Below are positions 1-10,572 of a stretch of 37,886 nt of DNA, piece by piece. Position 1 is the first letter of the stretch. The number at the start of each line of letters is the position of its first letter. The translations under genes were made by a program, and so were the position numbers. The DNA is from Smittium mucronatum. Taxonomy: Eukaryota > Kickxellomycota > Harpellomycetes > Harpellales > Legeriomycetaceae. Location of the stretch: NCBI GenBank assembly GCA_001953115.1, contig LSSL01000939.1, positions 1 to 37,886 of the forward strand, given 5' to 3'. The notes beneath the pieces were generated by a model. That model saw only the letters and a program-made list of their open reading frames with translations, had not been told where the DNA came from and did no database searches.

Positions 1-312
1 TTAATCCTGTTAGAAGTAGGCTCTGACTAGGAGCTCAATAGCTTCAATGAACTGTTGTTCATTGACAAAGAGCTTAATTCATGACTGCACGTAACCTCAG
101 TCATCCAGCCTACTTGAAGCAATGCCAGGGGGGGTCTTTCGGTTGGTAGATTGAACCCTTTTCCCGTAGGTACGCAGCCGGTAGTCCGGCAGAGGAGCTT
201 ATTGTAGTTAGGATAATAGTCTTTTCTATACGTCTTTTTCTTTTTTTCAAATTTTTTTAGTATAGTTTTTAATGACGTTATCTTACAATAAAATTCCGTG
301 ATACAAAAAAAA
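1..312 (+). repeat. Dispersed repeat, copy A (3' half, cut by window edge)
   Basis: This stretch matches 33098-33401 along its whole length by eye. Shared blocks are TGTTAGAxGTAGGCTCTGA at the start, GACAAAGAGCT, a G-run, CGGTTGG, TTATTGTAGTTA, and a tail TTTTTAATGACGTTA followed by ACAATAAAATTCC. The tail carries an AATAAA signal and is followed by an A-run at about 304-312, so it could be the 3' end of a retroelement transcript; that is inference. It is richer in G+C than its surroundings. The 5' half of the family, seen at 32850-33090, would lie upstream of this window. I see no coding capacity; the open frame across it on the minus strand is not protein-like. Confidence 0.8.
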
Positions 313-1196
313 CCCCCCAATAGAAAAGTAGCCTCCAAAATTCATATTTTAAATTACCCAATAACTTTATGTTTTATCCTAGCACCATATTTCCAAATTA
401 GGAAAATAGTAAAATTTTAGTAGGAAAGTGTCCGATCTCTAAGAGAATCTCCTATATTGTATCTGAATAATTTAAACCTTCTTATATGACCAATTTTAAA
501 GCGATCAAGATTTATTACAAGATAGTGTTGCAATTGGTGAATGGTGTAGGATTAATTGTAAAAAATGGTGTCAGTACTTTTTACCTACTTATCATTTCAA
601 CAGTACATTAACCAATTGAATTTTAGATTTTATTTGCTAATAGAAATTTTTTCGCAAAATGCATTAACCCTTTCGTCACCAGTGGGCCATTTCTTTCCAT
701 TTTAATGGCCAATATTTATTTACCTGATTTCCACTTAAAAAATCAACATTCTATTGGTAAAATTTTTGAAATTAGCAAATGGATTTATTAACATTTCGGA
801 AATCGGAGTACTTATACACACTGGAAATGAAAGAGCCATTTATATTTATAGCTATCTTATTTTAAGTGGCCAAAAAGATAGTATATGCTCTTAGATCAAT
901 AGTCACGTCACTGTAAAAAAATATGTATTGAAAATAATTAGCATTAAAATGAAGTCATTGGTCAGTAAATATTAACTTGTAGTTAGTGAACATGAAATTA
1001 AACGAATTAGCCTGTATTTGATAGGGATTTTAGAGATTTTTTTGTTCAAAAAAGAATAATTAAGGTAGATATGTCTGTTGATCAAAAAGGCGGTATATAT
1101 CATTGATTTTGAAGCTCTTACAAAAACCCGACTAGTTTTTCAGGACGCTGATTAGAATTTTCTCAAATATAATTTTAGGTCCGAAAATATAATACT
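313..1196. other. Intergenic, no gene seen
   Basis: A+T-rich unique-looking DNA. I see no convincing coding exon. The last part, from 1179, is open in the frame of the next gene up to a good acceptor (ATTTTAG ending at 1178), so 1179-1196 may be exon sequence if that gene has an upstream exon that I could not identify. Confidence 0.5.
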
Positions 1197-1766
1197 ATGG
1201 AAGAAGAAAGCAGATCCAACTCCCAGCCGAAATACATAAGTATAAGTCCAATAGTATGAATTCTATTTTATTTTGATTCATAAGTCTATATGTTATATAA
1301 TATGTAACCTTTCAAATTAATTTTATCTATTAGAAAATATTTTTTGGGCATGCGTTTGCCGGGATTAGTGAGTCTGATAGTGTGATGATCAAGTATGATC
1401 CTGAAACTCTTGATGAAGTATCCGAGCCTTCTAACAAGATTATCCAAAATTTGACTACCCTTTCTCTTTTAACTATCTCAGCCTTTAGTTTTTACAAGAA
1501 AAAATCCATTTTAAAGAAGTTCGAAGGGAGACTATCGCTATCCGGAGCCTCCCCCACATTGTTATCCTGGAATGGAACAAGTAAGTTTGTACTACTATTT
1601 TATTTAAAATATTCTTTTGCAAAAATTTTATCAGTCAACATATCCACTCTATTCGGAGCAAATGTGTCAATAATTCATCGAACTGACCGCTTTTTCCCCC
1701 ATAGTTTGTGCTATTCTTGGAGTTATGAATCTTCGTAATTTTTATGGCTCATCTGATAAAGTTTGA
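1197..1766 (+). CDS. Unrecognised 107-residue protein, five exons
   Basis: I do not recognise this protein. The model joins exons 1197-1253, 1334-1417, 1489-1580, 1635-1663 and 1705-1766 (324 nt, 107 residues). Phases agree at every junction and introns are 80, 71, 54 and 41 nt. Donors are GTATGA, GTATCC, GTAAGT and GTGTCA; all acceptors are AG, mostly TAG. The start ATG begins MEEESRSNSQPKYI; the frame stays open upstream to an acceptor at 1178, so an earlier exon is possible. The product is a small soluble-looking protein with no membrane segment, with blocks such as KIFFGHAFAGISESDSVMIK, DPETLDE, SLPHIVILEWN and GVMNLRNFYG. The last intron is the weakest: 41 nt with a GTGTCA donor; without it the protein would end about nine codons later at 1691-1693. 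It ends 247 nt before the MER3 start on the same strand. Confidence 0.55.
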
Positions 1767-2012
1767 CACCATTCTTTTCCGAATTCCGTTATTCTTCACA
1801 ATTTATTTCATGTCAATTATCCATTTGATAAGAAAATTTTTATATCATTCCCCATTTTCTTTTGAGAATTTTTTTGGCTATATCATTATATAAATAGAAT
1901 ATTATTCCTTTCCAAAATAAATTACTTATTCTTAATTCACTTTTTTTGCTTTATATCATCATTCCACTTCCAAGACCTGGTTATTTTTTTTTTACTTCTC
2001 TTTTTTATAAAT

Positions 2013-5000
2013 ATGGATGACTTTGAAAATTTTGATATCGATTTGGAAGAGATAGACCATCTTGAAAACTTTTTTAATGAACCTAATTCATTAATTCGGC
2101 TATCAATTCCGCAAAATAATATTGTAACCCCTAATAATATAATGGAGTTATCAGAAAAGAAAAAAGACCTTTTGATTGTGCCATTAAAAAGAGGTTTAGA
2201 AAACTTGGGGCCTGATAATTTCAGCGTGCCTGATCCAGTAAAGAATGAATCAATTCTGTCCATATTCAAGAGTTATAACAAGAGAAACAATTTTAAACTA
2301 TCAAACACACCCTTGGATGTAAGGCAAGCTTCAACCGCCATAAAGGATCAAATTATTGCTAATTCATCTCTTCATAAAACAACGGAAAAGTATGAAATCC
2401 CTAACAAATTTACTTGACTGTAAATCTAAATAAACTTTTATTTTAACATCGAAAATTAGATTTAAATCAGTAAATGCCAAGTCTGATATAGATCTAAACA
2501 TTATCGGAGTAGTAAGATTACGATTTTTTTATTCCACAAATAGCTAATATTAACATGATATCCATTCTCTTATATTGTACCTTCTAAATTTTAGTCGGAA
2601 AATCCTCCATTTAACGGAGCTATCAGTACTAATGTAGTTGGTAAGGAAATTTTTCCCTAAGATTCAAAAGGACGCTGATAAATTTCGATATTTTTTCTGA
2701 TAAATTAGGCGAGCTTTTCAAAAAGACTCAAAATTTTCAATATTTTAATCGAGTTCAAACAGAATGCTTTGAAACAGTAAGTAAAATTCACTAATAGTCA
2801 TATATATCTATTACCCTCCTCTAGAGTCTTTGAAACTATATTGGATTGTAGGCCTACAATTCTGCCCAGAACTATCTTCTTTGTGGTAAAATTCCAAAAT
2901 ACATATAGAGATTTTAAAAGCTTAACTCAATTATTATCAAATTTGAAAATGTAAATTAGCTCCAACTGGGTCGGGAAAAACTTGTGTTCTTGAGCTTTCT
3001 TTCTTAAAAATGTTACTTATGAATCAGATCAGTGTGGGAAGAGCGGTATATATCGCGCCTACAAAGGTAAACAACTTAAATTAAAAATTGGAGAGCTTCA
3101 AACCTCAAAGATAAGATCTTTTTCCATTTTTATTATCATTGTTCATAAATAGGCTTTATGTAGTGAAAGGCTGGAAGATTGGAGTTCCAGATTTAGTAGT
3201 ATAGGAATTAAATGTAACTTTTTATAATTCAATGTCTATTCTTGAATTAAACCAATTTTTGCATTTTTTGCATCTAGGCGTGATGTTTACAGGAGATTCC
3301 GAGAAAAAGTCCACGAGTTTTATGCAGGACAATAGTTTGATGTATTTCATTCAAATTTCATATATTTTTATAATATTTTAAATATCAACCTTAATCTTTT
3401 TTTAGAATCACAACCCCCGAAAAATGGGACTCGTATTCAAGAAATTGGATGAGGCATCACAAATTTATATACAGTATAAAACTATTAATGGTAGGAGCCA
3501 TACTTCATCTGTATTATTGTTTTTTCTTTATCAATAATAAATATTTTTTTACTCATGAAATAGATTGACGAAGTTCATATACTACATGAAGAAAGAGGTT
3601 CAGTTCTCGAATCCATCGTAAATATGTATCATTATAGTGTTTTTATCTTAAATATTGGTCTAATATTCTAATAAACTCAAGTCCTATATATCTTTTAACT
3701 AGGTCAGTAGAATGAAAATGGTTAATCCAAAGATAAGGGTTGTGGCTGCTTCTGCAACAGTTTCCAATTTGAAAGATATAGCGGAGTGGATTGGCCAAAA
3801 TGAACTTGAAGATGAAAATGGCAACATAAAATTTAAACTCTTTATTTATTAACCCGTTATAACAATGTTCCTTTATCGAAAAAATAGCAGGTGGGGGCGC
3901 TAAAATAATGAAATTCGGAGAAGAATATAGATCAGTACCCATAAAGAGAATAGTTTTTGGGTTTCCTGAATCAGGGAGTCCTTTTTTGTTTCAGAGAAAC
4001 CTTGATTACCGGTATATATATATCTTTCTTTTTGAGAAGATTTTGGTTTTAATATGAAGCTAATCTTTTAAAATATTATAGTGTTGCATCTATAATCAAT
4101 GAGAATTCCAGTGGAAGACCTACCCTTATAGTAAGTTTTTATCTATTTACTTAAAGTCATGGTATTAATATTTTTCCTCATTTTAGTTTTGTTGTACCCG
4201 AAAGTCCTCCCAGGACTTATGCAATCAATTATCAAAGTCCAATATCATTGCTTACAAAAATTCCAGTTTATTGCCGAAAAATAGGTATATTTTGTATAAA
4301 ACACACCTTTTTCAAATATAAATTTGCATGTGCTATTTTATAAATATATTAATGTTTAGCCATGAGTTTAAGGAAAAAAAGCTTACAGGTAAAACAAATA
4401 AATATTCATACTTTTAGCTTTAACTTTTTAAAAAAAACGGTGCCAAAAGAAAATACCCCCCTTTATAATGCATAGAATTGGTTAAAAAGGGGATAGCATA
4501 TCACCACGCTGGTCTAGAATCCGAAGATAGAAAGATGGTAGAAAAAATGTATATCGAAGGTCAAATAAATATAATATGTAAGACATCACATTCGAATTAG
4601 CTTGTAAATTTGTACACGAGATTTTTACTTTTTTAAATTAGGCACCACCTCTACATTATCAGTTGGAGTAAATAAATCAAATATAATTAGAAGTTTTATG
4701 ATATGAAAAATAAAAATAAAAACATCTTCCGCGATTTAAATAAAACAGGTAAATCTACCAGCACATCTCGTTATTATCAAGGGTACTAAAGGTAAAATCA
4801 ATCCCACCAACACCATTTACCGCCTTTTTTCTTATTTAAATTTAAACTCCTGATTTTAGGCTACAATGATTCAGGATTTTGTGAGTATTCTAGTCTGGAT
4901 ATAATCCAGATGATTGGAAGGGCTGGTCGACCTCAATTCGACCAATTCGGAGTTGCTATATTGATGACCACAAATAGGCAAAAGAAGAGCTACGAGAATA

Positions 5001-7167
5001 TACTTGAATCTGGCGAAGTTTTGGAAAGCACGTATGTATTTCTATTAATATCCGAGATCGTTGATTTAAACTCTCTCATCTTTTATGTATATATATCTTT
5101 TATAGTCTGCATAAAAACCTATCCTTTTACCTCAGCGCTGAAATAAATCTCGGTAAAATCTCTAGCCGAGAACAATTGTTAATTTGGTAAGTGATAATTA
5201 TTAAAAGCTGATATTCTTTTACTTATGAAATCATCAATAAATATAGGATAAAATCTACATTTATGTTCAAGAGAATGCTTATAAATTCTTCCCACTATTT
5301 CGAAAAGGAAGAATATAAAGCTATTTCACATCTCCAAAAAATTGATGTTCTAAACTGTAAAAATTAATCTGATAGATTATCTACATTATTTATCCAAAAC
5401 AAAAGCTTTAATCACGACTTGGATATTTTTTATTCCTAGATATAGCTGAAAAATCTATCAGGGAAATGGCTGATCATAAAATTATTGAATATAATGCTAA
5501 TGGAGAAATAATGAAAACCGGTAAAAGCATCTTCATTCATCTAGCTATTGGTCCTATTTTAAATTTGGTAGCTTTTAATTATTTTTGATCTATTTTTGGC
5601 AAAAATCAGAGCTTGGGAAAAGTATGGCAAGATATTACCTTAAACTCCATACCATGGGAATAATCCTTTCTATGCCGGATTCTCCGAGCATGAGTACATT
5701 GGTAATTATAATCTTAGCTTTAATTGAAACAAATATGTTTTATCTTTGGTATGTATATGTAAATAGCTCCAAAAGCTTTGTCAAGCAAAAGAATTTGAAG
5801 AATTCAGAATACAACAAGGGGAAAAATCTATTCTCAATGATTTAAACAAGAACCAGTTATTAAGGTTTCCGTTGAAGACTGATGTTAGAAATGTTGAAGA
5901 TAAAGCATTCTTATTAATACAATGCTATCTTTTGGGTATAGTTGTAAAAAAATGCAGTTTAGCGGCGTCTCTAAACAGAGAAATGGTAAAAATATGTGAA
6001 TATGCTACCAGAGTATCCAAATGCATCGTAGAGCATTATATTCAAAGAAGGGATAGTATAGGTGTTAAAAATTCTTTGAAACTTTGTAAGTATCTGTCTG
6101 CTGGATGTTTTGATAAATGCACAAAAACATTAAGACAAATCGAAAAAATTGGTCCACAGTACTCTACAATTTTATACAATCATGGAATTAAAACCATATC
6201 CGATATAAAAAGTTCTAATGCGGGAAAGATAGAAACAATTCTTAATAGAAATTCACCTTTTGGTTCATTTGTTATGGAATCAGTACGATCGTTTCCTGAT
6301 ATACACATCTCAGCCATTCAAACTTATAGCGGAAGCAATGAGGTTAGATTTAAAGTGGGAATAAAAGTGGACTCCTTGCCTAATAAGAACACGAACAGAC
6401 TAAAGACTTGGATATCAGTTCTTGTTAGTACATCAAGTGGTGCATTCCTAGCATTTAATAGAGCACAAGCTCAAAAGCTAGTAGAAGAACAAACATTTGA
6501 ATTGTGTTTTTTCCCTGAGACCAATTCAGAAAAAATAGTAGTTAGCTCTGGGTCCGATAACCATGGTTAGTTTGATAAAACATTTACATTATATATTTGA
6601 GTAAACCATCTTAAACATTATCTCTATATTCAACACCTCTTCCCCCCCCCCCTTCAAAATTAGTTGGGACTGATGTTGAGTTAGAGATCCCAATAGATAA
6701 AGATTTCAATCTTTCGTACATAGATTGTAGAAAGAACATAGTAAGCATCTTTTTTCGTCAAACATTTTTTAATTTTTAATTTTCATATTAGCAACATTTT
6801 ATACAACCAACTCATTGAATATATATTTTTTCCGGAAATAGATGAAATTTAAAGTAGATAACACGGAAGAAAATTATGAGATTTCAAATTCTCTAGAAAA
6901 TAGTAATGTTCATTTATATATGATTTTATTATTCGGAATTCAATCTTAATAAACCTTTTTTATATAATTAGAGAGTTTTGACTTTTTCGAGAATGTCAAC
7001 AAAGAAAAAAGGAAAAAATCTGGAGGAATGAGTTTTTTAAATAGTAGAATAATAGATATTATTGACTCCAAAAAGGTTTGTGGAAATATAATAACACATT
7101 TGTAAAATAATAATTATCTTTAATATATGTTTTTTAAAACTTTATACTATTTTAGAAACCCCTCTAG
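2013..7167 (+). CDS. HFM1: MER3/HFM1-type meiotic DNA helicase (SF2, Ski2-like), about 27 exons
   Basis: Known family role: an ATP-dependent 3'-5' DNA helicase that promotes meiotic crossovers in the nucleus. Exons by my model: 2013-2318, 2595-2640, 2709-2776, 2852-2885, 2960-3066, 3153-3213, 3278-3341, 3406-3490, 3564-3617, 3703-3820, 3888-4011, 4082-4130, 4187-4284, 4360-4388, 4476-4577, 4642-4667, 4749-4791, 4860-5031, 5106-5186, 5247-5356, 5440-5520, 5610-5701, 5767-6565, 6664-6740, 6842-6902, 6972-7075, 7156-7167. They sum to 3003 nt, 1000 residues, with all phases consistent. Motifs in model numbering: Walker A APTGSGKT 152-159, APTKAL 184-189, TTPEKWD 231-237, DEVH 259-262, SAT 292-294, AYHHAG 422-427, QMIGRAGR 488-495. 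A Sec63-like part follows, mostly in the 799-nt exon, with a helix-hairpin-helix-like stretch (IEKIGPQYSTILYNHGI). The junction after residue 102 and the last tiny exon are uncertain; the core is secure. Exon 1 is very acidic at its start. Confidence 0.93.
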
Positions 7168-8529
7168 TTATCTATTCATGTTTCAGCGTGTCCGATATAT
7201 CCCATTTTTATGTAACTGCCATTCGATTAAGTTTATTATATGAATTCAATTTTAGTCAATAATAAAAATATTTCAAAAAAAACAAATAAACTTGAAAGTC
7301 AATTCTCTAAAATAATAATTTTTTAAACGCTTTTGCCTAAGATTTTATGCAATTACAGGCGTGATATATTGATTAATCCTAGAAAACCACATAGAAGTTT
7401 GGTTTGATACTAAATCATTGTTTTTGAATAATAAAATAATGGCGGTTATAATAAATAGCAAATATAAAATAAAATGATTCAATATTTTTTGGCTAAATTT
7501 ATTTTTAAGAGTCATTAAAAAAATGATTTTGTTCGATAAAATAAAGAAAAATTATTGTACAATTAACAAAACATCATTGTCTTCTTCTGAACAAAACTGG
7601 TTTCTCCTTAACAAAAGTATATGTCTTCAAATGAATCTAAAGATTTTTGTGGCTATTAAGCTATAATTTAAACGGGATCCGCCTTATTTGAGCTTTAATG
7701 GATGGAAGATGATTTAAAACCCCAGAAAAGTAAACACTCTTTAAACAATATTCAGCTTTATGATCTTTAAAGATTAGTTTGAGATAAAAAAAAATACCAA
7801 ATAACTTTGTTTATTCTAAGTTAAAACATGTTTCTATATGAAATAATAAACTTGATTCATATTTGATTAAACCTCATTTAAAGCATATTCTAGCGAAAAA
7901 GTTCAGACCTTCTAAAATTCTCCCTAATATAAATGCTATGAATAAATTATTTTTTTCATATTCCCTAAATTAGCTGATCATGATTTAAATGAGTATGATG
8001 GAGTTCACCCATGGTAGAGTAGATGAAAATGAAGTTCAGGATTTCATAAAATATATTTTCTGATGATAGTTTCAAAGAAGATAAACAAAAATTCTGCTAG
8101 TCAAGAGGAGATATTTAAATATTTATAAAACTTGGTGGTTTTTTTTTACTAATTGAGGAAAATAGATAATCCATGTTCTTAAAAATCTTATCTATCATTG
8201 AAAATAATTTTATAATAAAAAATACATCTAAAATTTTTCGCATTTTGGGTAAAATGGCTTTTTATATTAAGAATCATTGGTTAAGATGCGACTACTTTTT
8301 TTTGCAGTTTTTTTTATCTGAAATCTATAAAATACAGAAAACCTACCGAATTAATCGTTAGCTACCTCGTGAGGTGAATTTCTTATACCATTCATACCGA
8401 TGAAGGCTCTAACTTTGAAATTTTAGAAAGTCGGATAAAAGCAAAAGAACACACTATCATTATCGCAATAACCTAAACTAATTTTATAGATAAAGTCATT
8501 GTGTGTGGCTATTATTCCCTCAAAGCATC
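7168..8529. other. Intergenic, with exon-like fragment at 7974-8100
   Basis: Mostly A+T-rich with no clear gene. One spot could be coding: 7974-8013 follows a TAG acceptor, is open in one frame (ADHDLNEYDGVHP), and joins in phase across a 56-nt GTAGAG...TAG intron (8014-8069) to 8070-8100 (FKEDKQKFC, then stop). The joined end has an HPC...DK..C pattern vaguely like the Cys/His-rich tail of some HFM1 proteins. A link to the MER3 gene would need an intron of about 800-900 nt, unlike its other introns, so I leave it unassigned. The 62-codon open frame at 8173-8361 is A+T-driven and not protein-like. Confidence 0.3.
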
Positions 8530-8860
8530 TACCTATTACTTCTAAGAGTGAAATACCTTACTGTGGCTCAGGATCTTAAGTAGAGTACTTTTCCGAATAT
8601 ACTATTCTAAAAACTCACACAGCGTTGTACTATTCTTGATTAGGAGTGGTGGAGAAAGTACACAGAGATTACGCGTGCTTAGATTACAGAAGGAGGGCAT
8701 CTTGAAACAGGGGGAGCCAAGCCGTTTTGCTTACTATGGAACATTATCTGCGCAAATTTTCAGAGTTTGGCAATAGGCGTATCTCAGCGTCTAACAGCTG
8801 TTTTTAGGAAGGTTAATTCAATCAACCCAAAATTTGGTTAGTAGATTTTTTTTAGGTTGC
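8530..8860 (+). repeat. Dispersed repeat, copy B (5' half)
   Basis: This matches 32850-33085 and the reverse complement of 9430-9745. Shared blocks are CACACAGCxTTGTACTA, TTGATT.GG..TGGTGGAGA, GGAGCCAAGCCGTTT, GGCGTATCTC, GCGTCTAACAGC and AACCCAAAATTTGG. The first part (CTAAGAGTGAAATACCTT near 8553) is shared with the inverted copy ending at about 9745 but is not obvious in copy D. G+C is well above local background. No coding frame is visible. Confidence 0.75.
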
Positions 8861-9325
8861 AAGGTGTTTCACGGTCAATCACGGTAAAAAGCGGTTATTT
8901 TGATCATTATCTGTCGATTTAAAGTTTATTGGATCAATTTAAAAAAAATCTGCCTTGTTATTTATCGTCTAATGAAAATCTGTCATTTAATAAAGTTGCG
9001 AATAAAAAGGAATTTTATATTTTTTTATTCGTAATAATTATACCAAATAAAACCCGGATAATTTTCTTCAATATGGTAATCAAAGTCTTATTTGCTACCT
9101 TCTTTCAATATCAACATGTCTTATAAGCGAATAGAAAATCGAACAAGTATAGGAAAATTATTGATTAAACTATTATTGGATTCTGTGGAGTATTTAAAAA
9201 AATGGCAGATTCTAATAAGGGAATGAGTCAATTTAACAGATTATTTCTATATTGATTTTAAAAAAATCAAATTGACAGATAATGATCAAAATGATAGATG
9301 TTTATATGCTAACCTTTTTTTATCA
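8861..9325. other. Spacer between repeat copies, no gene seen
   Basis: A+T-rich DNA between the 5'-half copy B and the composite copy C. A 65-codon open frame at 8929-9126 starts with TTG, is lysine/phenylalanine/isoleucine-rich and resembles no protein I know. It also contains two similar blocks, GATCATTATCTGTCGATTTA near 8900 and GACAGATAATGATCAAAATG near 9274, which are inverted relative to each other and might be old element ends. Confidence 0.4.
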
Positions 9326-9395
9326 ATCCTGTTAGAAGTTTGCCTCGATTAGGAGCTAAATGGCTTCAATAAAATATTGTTCATCGAAAAAAGGT
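9326..9395 (+). repeat. Dispersed repeat, fragment of the 3' half (+)
   Basis: This matches the first 70 or so bases of copy A (TCCTGTTAGAAG, then ATTAGGAGCTAAATGGCTTC and TGTTCAT). It stops abruptly around 9390-9395 where an oppositely oriented copy begins, so the two 3' halves meet tail to tail. Confidence 0.7.
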
Positions 9396-9745
9396 CCCTA
9401 GTTAGAGCCTAAATATAACAAGAATAATAAAAATGGGCTCATACCCAAACCTGGGATTGATCAACTTGGCCTTCCTACAAATGGCTGTTAGACGCTGAGT
9501 TCCGTCTGACTATCTAACGCTGGACTTTTGCACTAGACTATGTCTTAGCTGTGCTAAGCGGTCGGTTTCTTATGTTTCGACATGGTCCTTCTCTTGAATC
9601 GCTGTCCTCCGAATCGCTGTACGCTGTCTCCACCGTTCCCAATCAAGAGTAGTACAATGCTGTGTGAAATTTTAGCTTATTTTACTTTGAAAACCACGCT
9701 ATTAAGCCCCTAAACCACGGCAAGGTATTTCGCTCTTAGGGGATG
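9396..9745 (-). repeat. Dispersed repeat, inverted copy C
   Basis: Read on the minus strand, this runs from a CTAAGAGCGAAATACCTTGC block near 9745 through CACACAGCATTGTACTACTC, GGTGGAGACAGCG, GCGTCTAACAGCCATTTG and GGTTTGGGTA, then TTAGGCTCTAACTAGGGA. That is the order seen at 32850-33120, with the middle diverged or replaced. Together with copy B it forms an imperfect inverted repeat of about 220-330 bp arms. I infer a rearranged, non-functional element. Confidence 0.7.
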
Positions 9746-10572
9746 AATTAATAGGTTTTTTGCCGTATATATTAGAATTGGTGGATTTATATCTTATTTT
9801 CTGCACTAAAATTCATCTTTCTAGAATTTCACAAAAAAACTCCCTTTCGCCGGGGGACTTCCCAACAGACAAAACCCAGAGAAACTTTGAAAAAACATCT
9901 TAAAAAAATTCTGATTGGCGTCGAAAAGGCTTAAATTTTAAACATAAATGGCCTCCTTGACGTTTATAGACTACATATGTAGAGTATCCCACCACTTACT
10001 TTTGATTTTAGTCGATATACATTGTGTTATTTAGTAAGTCTGGATACTTATTGCTAGATTCTCATATTATGGTGGGTTTTTATAGCCCATTCATCATGTT
10101 GGTTGGTAGTAAGAGATTAAATCGTTTCTATTATTTACGAGCTAGGATTTCATGTATATAATTTTTTATTATTAAACGATTCGACGGTTTTAATTGGTGA
10201 ATTAATCTATCTAGCGATAAAATTTTAAGAAACCTTATTTGTGTTATTTAGCATTTTCTATTTGAAAATAGAGTATAGTAAGCCAATTATATAATCCGAA
10301 AATTACGATGGTTGAATTGCAATTTTTATGTGACATTTCTATTTGCAGGCTCTCAAAGAATTAATAATATTATTGCAAGCAAAGGAATTAATATATCCTA
10401 TAAACTCACCTGGAAATTGAAAAACGATCCGAAATATATCTATCAAAAAAATATATCAACTGTTATTTAGATTTTCAGTTAAGTTTAACAGCCAATATCT
10501 TTCGTGGAGGGAGAAAATAGAAAGAGTGGAAAGATATGAGTATTAAAGCTAACTCTTGATAATAAGCTCATA
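9746..10572. other. Intergenic, no secure gene
   Basis: A+T-rich. At 10349-10470, after a good acceptor (TATTTGCAG), there is a 40-codon open frame ending in a stop (INNIIASKGINISYKLTWK is part of it) that reads like protein, but I find no upstream exon to join. It may be a relict terminal exon or chance. Confidence 0.3.

Noticed and set aside
27..338. 103-codon minus-strand open frame
   Set aside because: It runs across the dispersed repeat, which is non-coding in its other copy at 33098-33401, where the frame is not kept.
1382..1738. 118-codon unspliced open frame
   Set aside because: It reads through two introns with good splice sites; the spliced five-exon model gives a more protein-like sequence with consistent phases.
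10330..10348. A possible 19-nt intron joining MVELQFL to the open frame at 10349-10470
   Set aside because: All other introns here are 41 nt or more; 19-nt introns are known only in special genomes such as nucleomorphs, so a chance GT...CAG is likelier.
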